The position numbers were made by a program, and so were the translations under genes. Below the pieces are notes generated by a model. The model saw only the letters and a program-made list of their open reading frames with translations. It made no database searches and was not told the DNA's origin. This document shows positions 14,601-23,500 of a stretch of DNA of 64,000 nt, piece by piece (position 1 is the stretch's first letter; each line of letters begins with the position of its first letter). The DNA is from Trebouxia sp. TZW2008 (lineage: Eukaryota; Chlorophyta; Trebouxiophyceae; Trebouxiales; Trebouxiaceae), in contig BDIU01000361.1 of NCBI GenBank assembly GCA_002118135.1, positions 124,176-188,175 on the forward strand, in the 5' to 3' direction.

Positions 14601-17482
14601 AGTCAGTGGTGGTAAATGACACCTTTGCTGCTTTCTGGCCCGCTTCACAAGGTGGCGCATGTAGAGCTCATCTCCTGCATCTCCAATGAAACCATACTCG
14701 TTCTCCAACTGCAACACAGACAAGTCTCTTACACTCTTCAACAGCACTGATGTGTTGATGTCCTTGCTGTTGTCAGCGCAATGGTGCGTGAAAGGGATAC
14801 AAAGGGACAGGGATCAACAGTACAATCTCATGTCTTGCAGCCTTTCTGGCTAGCTTTACAAGGTGGAGCGTGTACTGCTTGTCCTTGGCGTCTCCAACAA
14901 AGCGCCCCTCTTTCTCAAACTGCAAAACATAGATGAGGTCTCTTATCAAGCTTTCACAGAAGTGAAAATGGACAGGTTGAGAGGGTTGCATATGCAGTGA
15001 TTGTCATTGGCATCTCTAGTGAAACCATACTGTACCATGACAACAGGTCCTGCCTGCTGACACTCTGTATGCTTGTTCGCATCATGTTGGCTTTCCCCTT
15101 TTGTAACTTGTGAAGATATTGTCTTGTACTGTCAAGACACATACCTGTACCATTACAACAGGTCCACCTCGCTGATAAAGGTAAGGAGCCACTTTAGGCA
15201 GCAGCACTTCAAACCAACTGTCCACATGCTCCAGATAGTCTGGGTCACTAGACCTCAGTTGCATCTTGCCGCCCCCTTGCACCTGCATCACACAAGATCA
15301 CATATCATTAACAAGTATTGTAAGTAATAGGTAAAACGTAATAGGTAAAAAGTGCTAGTAGTACAAAGTCAATAAAAGTAAAAAGTACAAGGAAGTACAA
15401 GTACGTAAAAGGTACTTTGATAGTTAAGGGTAAAAGTAAAATGTAGTTCAATGCATCCCCAGTACTGTTTGTCGGCACGTCAAATCAGACAGGCACGTGC
15501 TTCAAGCGGCCTGCGTCGCGAGAGCTCAGTTGCATCTTGCTGCGCCCTTGCACCTGCATCACACAAGTCACATGTCATCTGAAAATGAGTCAGGTCATAT
15601 GTCAGCACGTTAGACCACCTGTCCTCATGCTTCAAATAGTCTAGGTCACCAGACTTCATGATCAGCTGCATCTTGCCGACCCCTTGGATCTGCAAACCCT
15701 GTTTTGCATCTTTTGCATCAACAATATATGCCTCCATAACACATGCATCACTCACAAGGCACATGATTCACAAAGATTCAGGCTCTCTCAGCATTTAGGC
15801 ATACAAGGGCTGATACTGGGTCCTGATCAAATGTAACTTTGAGTGATGCAGGTGCAAAGAGGTGATTAGATGACACCAGCTGCATCTCATCACCTCTTTG
15901 CGCTTGCATCACTCAAGGGCACAATTCACAACGAGCCAGGTCCAGCCCTTATCATTCTAGATCCTAGGAACAACCCTGGATCCTTTGCAAATGTATCTTG
16001 AGGTGCTGTAATCACAAAGGCCCTGCAAGACGCAGCTAAGCTCCCGTCCAGATACTTCCACGTGCTGAGAAGCAACACTTAGCAGCATGAGGCTTAGATC
16101 TCAGCTGTGTCTTGACTTCCCTTGCCCCTGAGAAACAGCCATACGGCGCGTATGCGCACACACAAGGTCTGGACATATGTTGCATGCTAACAACACTCCA
16201 GACATGCATGAGCCGTACAGCATGCAGGAAAAAGGACGTGCTTTGAGACAGCAGGTAAAGGCGTAAGAGCTGAACGTTGACAACATCTCGCCACTCGCTT
16301 GCCCATGCAACATTCAAGGGCCGTTTGGCAAAGGACTGCAATCACCTCAGCACATGGAAGCGCAAGGGTCTGACATCAGTTGCATCCCGCTGAGACTTGT
16401 CAGATTGCTTCAGAGTGAGGTACATATGTATGCGTTGCACAACACATCGCACATGAGCATGCAGAACAGAGAAGGACACTAGCATAAGCACGATGTGACA
16501 CCTGTGATGAACCAAGCCACAAAGGCAAACCAGAGTCCCATTTTGTACAAACGCGAGGCTCTACATTTCTTCATGCAGACAAGAGGACTGAAGGACATTT
16601 GCTGCGACAGGACTGTTGCTGCACCTGTGATGAGCCAAGCCACCATGGCAGACCACCAAAGTTCCATTAAGCACAAATGCAAAGCCTTGCTTCATGGGCA
16701 TGCAGAAGGCAAATCAATAATGCCCCAGTCAGCATTGATGTAAGGCTCAGCGTCATGGGCGTGGGAGGCATAAGTGTGCAGGATAGGCATGGAGACAGGA
16801 GCAGAGCAACACCTGTGATGATCCAAGCCACCAAGGCAGACCACCAAAGTCCCATTCAGCACAGATGTAAGGCCCAACTCTGAGGAGCACCATCATCTCA
16901 AGCTCTTGTATGATGTCGATGAAGCCAAAGACGTCTGCCATGCCGTCCCAGGTGTATAGCCCTGGATAGCGCTCATGGAAGTTCCAGGGTATGTACAGCT
17001 GCAGCATGCACAGCATGCGATTCACATGTGGAGGTTATGGCGTGGTCAGGCTGGGGTGCATCCAAAGGCTTACTTCTATTGTGTTGAGACCCATGGAGCG
17101 CACTCGAAGAAGGCGATCGCGCCAGTACTCTGGCGGTATTCGATGGTAGTGTACGCTGCAGGCAACGACATCCCAATGTAAATTATTGCTGACCTATCGT
17201 TTATCCTGGTCAACCCATGCATGCAGCAGCAGTCTCTGCGGGCGCTGTCGAAGCAGCACTCAAGCCATCGCTAGAGTACTTGACTGACTTCCGCAATATG
17301 TTGCAACGCTGCATTGCATGCAAATCTCAGGACGAATCTTACCTGCCAGAGATCAACTGGACAGGCACGCCATCCTTGACGAATCGGTCGTACTCTAGCG
17401 TGAACGACCCTTTGCTTTCTGCGCTTGCATGTGGTGTGCAGAAGCACAGCAAAGGTATCACGCCGGCGAGTAGCTTCATCAT
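2332..17482 (-). CDS. Beta-galactosidase, glycoside hydrolase family 35
   Basis: Hydrolyses terminal beta-galactosides; probably acts on wall polysaccharides in the secretory pathway, vacuole or outside the cell. Exons in transcript order: 17343-17482, 17074-17155, 16813-16998, 15145-15282, 13686-13849, 12168-12272, 10971-11125, 10281-10420, 9194-9384, 5968-6064, 4213-4408, 3595-3718 and 2332-2632. They total 2019 nt (672 aa), and all phases match. The N-terminus is a signal peptide ([15 protein letters not shown]...ASA). GH35 landmarks follow in order: [31 protein letters not shown] (acid/base Glu), [16 protein letters not shown] (nucleophile Glu in AEF), [27 protein letters not shown] and [11 protein letters not shown]. 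The Tyr-Pro-Gly nucleophile region and the FYRGTF link are closer to the animal GLB1 layout than to the large plant enzymes with lectin tails. The gene is apparently intact although about 13 kb of it is intron, mostly duplicated exon edges. Confidence 0.93.
2690..3330 (-). repeat. Four copies of the 5' part of GH35 last exon
   Basis: The blocks have acceptor edges near 2812, 2965, 3130 and 3305. Each repeats about 120 bp covering the acceptor and the first part of exon 13 (the segment encoding [20 protein letters not shown]) in various states of decay. The real exon starts at 2632. Confidence 0.85.
3595..3718 (-). other. GH35 exon 12 (beta-sandwich link)
   Basis: This 124-nt exon joins phase 1 to phase 2 and encodes [14 protein letters not shown] through SPTFYR. 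Together with the first residues of exon 13 it forms the FYRGTF motif of GH35 enzymes. An alternative upstream acceptor would add residues ending in LVPA, but the phase then no longer matches exon 11. Confidence 0.8.
3918..3998. repeat. (CAGCA)n pentanucleotide microsatellite
   Basis: About sixteen near-perfect tandem units of a 5-bp word lie in a GH35 intron. Because the unit is 5 bp, it opens spurious reading frames rich in Thr, Ala, Gln, His and Ser on one strand and Cys, Ala, Val and Leu on the other. Confidence 0.95.
4083..4145 (-). repeat. 3'-edge copy of GH35 exon 11
   Basis: This is one direct copy of the last ~50 bp of exon 11, coding for a version of [13 protein letters not shown], followed by a donor-like site. 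It lies downstream of the real exon, whose donor is at 4212. Confidence 0.8.
4409..5060 (-). repeat. 125-bp tandem array: 5' edge of GH35 exon 11
   Basis: Acceptor edges fall at 4534, 4659, 4784 and 4909, exactly 125 bp apart and 125-126 bp from the real exon start at 4408. A fifth, decayed copy lies at about 4980-5060. Each unit carries an acceptor (TGCAG) and the exon start coding for [18 protein letters not shown]. Copies alternate between two sequence variants (see findings). Confidence 0.92.
5204..5260. repeat. (GGCA)n tetranucleotide microsatellite
   Basis: Thirteen or more perfect GGCA units lie within a GH35 intron, giving spurious Gly-Arg-Gln-Ala or Cys-Leu-Pro-Ala frames. Confidence 0.95.
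5285..5835 (-). repeat. Three 3'-edge copies of GH35 exon 10
   Basis: Copies lie near 5285-5325, 5540-5590 and 5780-5830, about 230-250 bp apart. Each repeats the end of exon 10 (coding for RPVHDYA) with its donor. The real exon end is at 5968. Confidence 0.82.
6240..6680 (-). repeat. 5'-edge copies of GH35 exon 10
   Basis: Four copies of the exon 10 start (coding for GLILYRAR) lie near 6250-6300, 6375-6410, 6555-6585 and 6640-6665. Several keep a pyrimidine-rich TGCAG acceptor. The real exon starts at 6064. Confidence 0.75.
6900..8620. repeat. Orphan ~230-bp intronic tandem array
   Basis: Seven or eight diverged direct copies lie in GH35 intron 9. Each copy holds a variant of CTGATCTGCTGCAACTCAAC, then a sequence like TGTACATCACTGCAGTGACG, then a CAGCAGATCAGG box. 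Unlike the other arrays, the repeated segment could not be matched to an exon of this gene model. Confidence 0.75.
8625..8660. repeat. (TGC)n trinucleotide repeat
   Basis: About ten TGC/CTG units lie at the edge of the orphan array, in an intron of the GH35 gene. Confidence 0.9.
9430..9770 (-). repeat. Two 5'-edge copies of GH35 exon 9
   Basis: Copies at about 9430-9585 and 9610-9760 repeat the acceptor (GGCATGCAG) and most of the front of exon 9 (IRAAVQ...YG...DLKQS). Both contain frame or stop lesions, whereas the exon at 9194-9384 is clean. Confidence 0.88.
10080..10145 (-). repeat. 3'-edge copy of GH35 exon 8
   Basis: This is a diverged direct copy of the exon 8 end (coding for [14 protein letters not shown] in the real exon) with its GTCAGC-like donor. 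It lies 140-200 bp beyond the real donor at 10280. Confidence 0.8.
10679..10925 (-). repeat. Two 3'-edge copies of GH35 exon 7
   Basis: Copies at 10679-10750 and 10855-10920 repeat the segment coding for [15 protein letters not shown]. Both are damaged versions; the functional one ends at 10971. Confidence 0.88.
11180..11630 (-). repeat. Three 5'-edge copies of GH35 exon 7
   Basis: Copies at about 11195-11280, 11360-11455 and 11530-11625 repeat the acceptor and the segment coding for [20 protein letters not shown]. The copy at 11360-11455 remains open in frame; the others carry substitutions, including changes in the HWGEK motif. Confidence 0.9.
11790..12150. repeat. Exon 6 3'-edge copy plus short-period repeats
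   Basis: A copy of the exon 6 end lies at about 11780-11830. It is followed by loosely repeated 30-40 bp units of the type TGTCACACAG...GATG...CAGTAAAC up to about 12120, all inside GH35 intron 6. Confidence 0.6.
12365..12835 (-). repeat. Three 5'-edge copies of GH35 exon 6
   Basis: Copies at about 12370-12475, 12555-12655 and 12735-12832 repeat the TTGCAG acceptor and the segment coding for [19 protein letters not shown]. The copies read D-F-W-A-S/P and lack the nucleophile-bearing 3' part, which is present only in the real exon 12168-12272. Confidence 0.9.
13300..13535 (-). repeat. 3'-edge copies of GH35 exon 5
   Basis: A good copy at 13480-13535 and a poor one near 13310-13335 repeat the segment coding for [16 protein letters not shown]. 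The real exon ends at 13686. Confidence 0.75.
13870..14930 (-). repeat. Six 5'-edge copies of GH35 exon 5
   Basis: Copies near 13895-13980, 14010-14095, 14215-14298, 14400-14512, 14620-14713 and 14820-14924 repeat TTTTGCAG plus the segment coding for [19 protein letters not shown]. This segment holds the acid/base Glu. Several copies keep the LENEYG motif intact (for example 14400-14512 and 14620-14713); others have changed or lost it. Confidence 0.92.
14990..15060 (-). repeat. 3'-edge copy of GH35 exon 4
   Basis: This diverged copy repeats the exon 4 end, coding for GGPVVMVQ in the real exon, with its donor. It lies about 90 bp downstream of the real donor at 15144. Confidence 0.7.
15480..15700 (-). 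repeat. Two 5'-edge copies of GH35 exon 4
   Basis: Copies at about 15500-15560 and 15600-15695 repeat the GATGCAG acceptor and the segment coding for [17 protein letters not shown]. The second copy reads [19 protein letters not shown]. Confidence 0.82.
15839..15916. repeat. Inverted repeat, ~28-bp arms, 22-nt loop
   Basis: Left arm 15839-15866 and right arm 15889-15916 differ at only two or three positions, so the DNA or RNA can fold into a long hairpin. The arms match the exon 4 acceptor edge (GATGCAGGTGCAA...), so one arm is an inverted copy of a splice junction. Confidence 0.88.
16490..16690 (-). repeat. Two 3'-edge copies of GH35 exon 3
   Basis: Copies at 16490-16560 and 16615-16690 repeat the end of exon 3 (coding for [14 protein letters not shown]) with its GTG donor. 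The real exon ends at 16813. Confidence 0.85.
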
Positions 17483-18227
17483 CCCCGCTATGCTTGGTGC
17501 GTTGCGTGACGATCTCGATGCTTAAGCTTGGCCGAGCGACGTTTGACCAAGAATTCTCCCCATCCGGTTTGACCAGGCATGCTTGCTGCAGACAAGCTTG
17601 TCTCAAGTGCATCAGCCATTGTTAATGCAGAGCTGTCATATGGGCTTGTGTACGTCCCAACTGAGCTCATTCGTACAAAGCAGCGAAGGATTATTGTTAG
17701 CATGCTGACAGACTCCATGCTGCCACCCATGCAAATGATCGCATATATGCCTATTCAAACAGCACTTGGCTTTACAGGCTAGCGTGCTGTAGCTCACGCT
17801 CCAATCAGTGTGCACAAGATTGCAAACCAGATCTGATGGGCTTTCCGGATCCTGAGCTGGTAAGAGATGCAGACATGAGTGCTGACAGTGCTTCTTGCAA
17901 TCATCAAGCAAGAGTGAGTGCGCTTTGTTCCTATGAACGATTTCAAATAGCATCTCATGTATTTGTTAACGTACAGCAACGCAAGGCATGTGTGAGCCTC
18001 AGCACCATTTGACTCCCTCAACTCTCCCTTTGGCAAAAGCTACCTGTTCATCTACATGTGCAAATCAAAAATAAGACAAACTCAAGTTTGACAAGCACAG
18101 CAAGCTTGTGAATTAATCAGCACTAGTATTAGTGCCTGTGAACATTGTCAAGCTAACAAGAACATGTTGACAGAAGTTGGCCATGCAAGTCGGCCGTGAA
18201 GGCTGCAGACCAGTTGTGCAATAGGGT
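17483..18227. other. Presumed GH35 promoter and 5' flank
   Basis: About 750 bp lie upstream of the GH35 start codon before the next array. No recognised exon, TATA box or motif could be assigned with confidence. Confidence 0.35.
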
Positions 18228-19018
18228 TTAAGAAAAGACAACTGGCTGCAGTGTCAGTGCCAAAGTTTTCCAGAAAGGTAGTGTGGAACGCACACTATTG
18301 AGGGCACAAAGTGCAGCTGATCTCTTAGCCACCCTACAACAAGCTGTAAACAGCTTGGGAAGGTGTTTCCAGGAGACGGGACGAGGACCCGGATCAGCAG
18401 CGTCTCCCACTAAACAAAAATAAAAAGCCCTAGAAGCTCCTGTGTCAGGAAGCTTGAAAAGATTTCAAGAAGGACAAAAGGCAAAACTGGAAAATGCACA
18501 AAGTGTGCAGCTGACCTCTTAGCACCCTGTGGGTGTTACCAGGAGACAAGATGAGGACCCAGGTCAGCAGTGTCTCCCACTCAACAAAATTAAAAAGCCC
18601 TAGAAGCTGTCCTGTGTCAGGAAGCTTGGAAAGATTTCAAGAAGGACAAAAGCAAAGCTGGAAAATGCACAAAGTGTGCAGCTGACCTCTTAGCCACCCT
18701 GTTGGTGTTCCCAGGAGACGGGACGAGGACCCGGATCAGCAGTGTCTCCCATTCTGTGGTCGTCACCAGAGACAGGGGAAGGCAGATGGCAGGAAGGTGG
18801 AAAGCTGCTTACCTGAGTTGCTGGCTGCTGCTGCTTGCCGCGTCTTGTGTCTGGACGCTGCGTCTGAGCTGTGGATGACGGTGGTGCTGTTGGTGCCGGT
18901 GCCGCTCGCCTGCGTCTGTACCTTGTGACAACAGGTCCCTGACCACGTCTTGTGTCAAGCCCATGCCGGTGTGCCTTTTGTGGTATGAATCTGACACAAG
19001 ACGCGGCGGACTGGTCAT
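18228..19018 (-). CDS. Weak hypothetical gene with tripled exon-like block
   Basis: An exon-like frame at 18813-19018 starts with ATG, is rich in Gln, His and Ser, and ends in a clear GTAAGC donor. It is followed by three direct copies of a ~180-bp block (about 18230-18412, 18490-18585 and 18660-18756), each holding a GGAGAC...GATCCGGGTCCTCGTCCC core and a GTCAGC donor-like site. No copy gives an obviously long open frame in the phase demanded by the first exon, and no family was recognised. It may be a real short gene, a non-coding transcript or chance. Confidence 0.3.
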
Positions 19019-20502
19019 CACTGTTATGCCCCCAAGAGATTCATCGCTGCAGCCGCTGCCCTGTTCTGTGCTTGGACTGCTTTCCAGACAGGGCGAGAGG
19101 TCCTTTCGCTCGCCAAAAACTAGCACGACAAGGGCTGTTCGGTCAAGATTTAAGCATTACAGCCCTCCGTTGGGTTTCGAAACGCCCTGTTGAGTGCGTG
19201 TGAAGCTCAAGCTGCAAGCGCATCCGACTCGTTGGCGATGAGCATTCTGAGGCTCGCTATTTGAGTTCTGCTGATTTTTTGGCGGATGTCGACAGGCGTT
19301 TTGAGCTGTCGCGCTGTCCAGAAGCGACGACTGCTGCATCTATAGTATTCGCTAAGTATAGCCAGCTTGCTGCGCTTTCCTTGAGTCGCTAACGGGGTTT
19401 ATTGTTCAGCTCAGACTTTGATTGCGTGCACAAAGCTTATCATTCCAAGATAGCCACACAAATGCTCCTCAAGTCGCTTGCGTTCTGAGCTCATCACAAC
19501 ACGTCAAACAAAGCAAGTGGTGCCACTGTGTGTCGTGCATGCTGTCTTTATCATAATGCGGCACTGTTCTGAATCATTTTGCCTTCATCATATGCATCTG
19601 TCAGCTGCTGTGCTGTACTGCCAAACACAAGAGCAAGCAATTGCAGTGGCAAAGCTGTAAAGCAGCAAGCGTTTCCATCAGCACATGACAAAGCATTCCT
19701 GTTCTCAGCCGTTCTGAAACAACTTGCATGCTGCAAAACAATGAAATTTGGATTCATTGAAGAAGCGGTCATACAACAAGCAGTCAAGCATTTCAAAAGA
19801 ACACATCTATATGCTGCGCTTGACTATGTCAATCTGCAGTGCATTGTGTCTGTGTGGTGCTTGGCATCAAACTACAAGTGCTGGCATTGATCCCGAAAGG
19901 TCAACACTCGATGTGCAGTGCAATTCATTCAGCATGCACATGTGCACATGAGTCAAGCACTTTCCGCATACATCGATTGGAATGGATTAAAATCAGAAAA
20001 AACCTGTTTCTGCAAAGCGGAGCCTAAGCTACCAGGCTGTGACTTCACATGGGTCATGCACACAGGTCATGTGCTCAATTAGCAATGCTGTGCCTCATAT
20101 TTAAGTGTCCATCAAATAGCAGCAACAATTGTGATTAGTACTTGACCTTCAGTACACTGCTGGACATCAAACACAAAAGCGCAACACAACTGCAGCCCGG
20201 CAAGCTGATACACAAAGCCTGCTAGCAGCGCCAAAAGACACACACAATTACCAAATACAAAGGCACACAATCAACACTAAATGACGCTAAGCACATATGC
20301 ATGCCAGGATCATATGAAGGCATGCTGTATGACTGTCTCTGACATGCCAGCAGGTGGATCTGGTCCAAATCCTGCTTTTGTTCCAGACTTGTCCCTCAGT
20401 CTTGAAAGAGACAAGCACTAATGACTCATGAGCATAAATCATTGTGTTGCTCAATGCCCGTGTGAGTGCACATGCATTGTGCATTCATTGTGTTCATTGA
20501 CA
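19019..20502. other. No gene recognised
   Basis: This is the region upstream of the weak gene and downstream of the B-box gene. Short frames are present on both strands, but none has matching splice sites, repeats or recognisable motifs. Confidence 0.35.
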
Positions 20503-23500
20503 TTATTGCCGCTGCCGCTTCAGGTCTGGCTCAAAGTCAGGCACTTCAGCATCCCCAGCAGCTGGCGCATAATTACTTGACGGCCCTGCAGCCAGCCCTA
20601 ATGATGCACAGCTTTTTCTTCTCATTCAACAAGGTCTGTTGTGCAAAGCATTCGCATAACAGCGGTGCACCCTGCAATCAGGCCTTAATGACCACCAACT
20701 ATGCAACTCTGCATATCTGCAAGGTGCTGCAAACAGAAGTCCAAGCTATGCAATGATGCCAGCTAAACCTCTTGGTTTGCTGTGCACTGTGCTAGACAAA
20801 ACATGACTGCCTATTTACATCGCACAAAATGCATCTGCTCAGACAACTGTCCAAGACAGCAATGCCCACTGACGGCAGACACACATGCGACTGCTCAGAG
20901 AAGTGCTCAGACATTGACACATACCAGAACCAGACAAGATTAAACTGCTCAGATAGCGGTGCTCATCAGCACCAGACAGAAAGCAAATGATCAAGCAGCA
21001 ATGCGTGCCAGCTTGAGTCAGTAAGCAAGTGTTCAGGGCAACGCTTACCAGCATTGCACAAGTGCTTACCTGCAGCGCTTGTTGAAGCGAAAGCTGAGTC
21101 TCTGTAAGTGGCTCTGGGAAAATCCTGAGAGGATGTGAAGTCCAAATCAGGTACTTCCAGCAGAGAAGTCAAGTCAGCTTCAAAGTCATCAAATATGGCT
21201 GGATCTGTTGCATACGCAACATCAATGTCCTGTGGAGAAACACATGGGCTTAGCAATCTGTAACAGTATCAATGACATGACATGACATGACATGAATGTG
21301 TGTACGCACGACAAAGACTCAGCTGGCTTGTAGCATATCAGATGATCAGTACAATGACGTAACATCCAGGTGTCTGTGGTCTTACGCAGCTGTGACTAAA
21401 TGCAAGATTGTGAACAATAGCGCAAAAGTGAAGTGTAGCAAGGAGACTTGGCAACAGCTGATATTGCTGCAAAGCATGTGATCCTGCTCCATGCAATCAA
21501 GACTCATGCCTGGTGCACGGCAAGAATTGCTGAAGCTGCTGATCTGAAGCTCATGACAGGTCTGCACGGATTTTATGAACCCAGACACATGCAGTGTCTG
21601 CTATTGACTTGTCAATGTGTAGTCATGAAGCTTCAGCAGCAAAATTGCATTCTGCCAACACTTAAGTCCCTCCTGGCCCGGCTTGCAATGAAAAGCAAGA
21701 AAAGCACTGAAACATATTACTCATAACAGCGCGCCAAGCTGCTGCCCCAGCAGCATGCTTTCATGGTGGGAAATTAGTAACAGCTGTTGTGTAATTCTGG
21801 CTCAGCTGAAGGCATGCTGACTCATCAAGTCTGCGTCCAAGTCATGTCAGACAGACACATGCAATGATTGCTACTGACTTCTCAATGTGTACTCATGGAG
21901 CTCAGCTTGACTTGATCAGCAGCATGCTGCCAACACTTATGTCCCTCACTACCAGGCTTGCAATGAAAAGCAAGAGTAGCAATCAGGGACATCACTGATG
22001 GCAGTGCGCACAGCTGCTGCGTCATCAGCATGCTTCCATGGTGAGAAATCAGTGACAGCTGTTGTGTAATTCTGGCTCAACCGAAGGCATGCTGACTCGC
22101 CATGTCTGTGCGCGAATCATGTGACCAGATGCATGCAACGGTTGCTATCGACTTGTCAAACGTTGTCATGAAGCTTGAGCAGCAGGATTGCATGCTGCCA
22201 ACAGTTATGTTCCTCGTGGCCAGAGTTGCAATGAAAAGCAAGAAAAGCAAGAAAAGCAACGAAACACATTACTCAGAACAACATGTAAAGCTGCTTCCTA
22301 AGCACCGTGACGTCATGGTGAGCAACAACAGCAGCCAGTGTGTACGTTTGGCACAAGCAACTGCATGCTGATTGCACGTAAGCGTCAGCCGTGACCTATG
22401 CCTGCCGTCAATTGCAAGCCCACACAGATGACAGAAGGCATCAGTCTGATGACGAGTAAGATGCGGCAGCTCCAAAGGTCAGTTGACACATTGTAAAAAG
22501 GGCTGCAGCAACATGAACAGGACCTGGATGCAAAATACCACAGCTTGCCTGCTGTTCAAGCAGAAGCCCTAAGACAACCCATACCTTTGCTGTGTAGCCG
22601 TCTGGGTGGGGCATCCCCAACACGTCCCCTGTCTACTCACGGCATGAAAGCAGGAAGTCAGTAACCCTGCTGACACCATGCAGAGATCCTAAGAAAAGCC
22701 CAATACCTTTGCTGTGTAGCCGTCAAGGTGGGGCATCCCCAAAACGTCCCCTGCCCTTGTCACGGCATCAGAGCTGGGCTGATACCACAAGTTTATGTCC
22801 TGCCCAAAGCCCTCATTACTATACCCCTTGGGCATGCCTGAGGAAGAAGAAGGGGCGGCTGCACTGGCAGAAGGTATTTCTGCCATGTTGCCCATTGCTT
22901 GACTGGCAAAGGGGCTGGCGTTCACTGTTGGAGGCTCTGCATGTAAACAGAAAGATCACTGAGTTAACTGTGGTGGCACATGCCGTTATGCTGTAGCCTT
23001 TGGACACTGCCTGGTAGCTTGGGGTTCCTAATGTGGCATCTTGCTCGGCTCTGCAACTATTGGACACAACCGAGGCTGAAGATGTACACAAGAGCTGGGA
23101 CGTGCATGAGATAAGCTGCATCTGGTGTGTACAAATGACACTCATGTGTTTGCAATGATTGCTGGAGAAACCTGGACACAAGGGAAGGTCTGGACAGCAC
23201 AAGACCCATGGGTGGCAGCTTTTCTGCAACTGTAAGAGCAATTCAGACTACTATGCTGTATGTGCAGAATGATTCACTCTCTGGATGCTAAGCTGTATGT
23301 GCGCAATTGTGCAGCAACCAGCAAAGACGGCTTACACAACTCCTGCAAAGGCTTACCTAGGCCACTCAGCAGTGTAGCCGTGGCTACAAGCTGAGCTGTA
23401 GCCACAAGTGTACAAGTGACTGTACACTAAGCTGTAATTGTGTTGATGTTGTTTCTGTCCATGAGGTGATAGCACTAAGTCCTGCATATGGGTCCTTGCA

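Noticed and set aside
2332..17482. GH35 pseudogene, because of many broken exon copies
   Set aside because: One intact copy of each exon exists. Thirteen exons join with matching phases into a 2019-nt frame with signal peptide and both catalytic glutamates.
18952..19203. Plus-strand Cys4-like zinc finger frame (CAFCGMNL...CSRCPVLCLDC)
   Set aside because: Cysteine spacing is suggestive, but there are no splice sites or neighbouring exons on that strand. The minus strand has a clear donor at the end of an exon-like frame.
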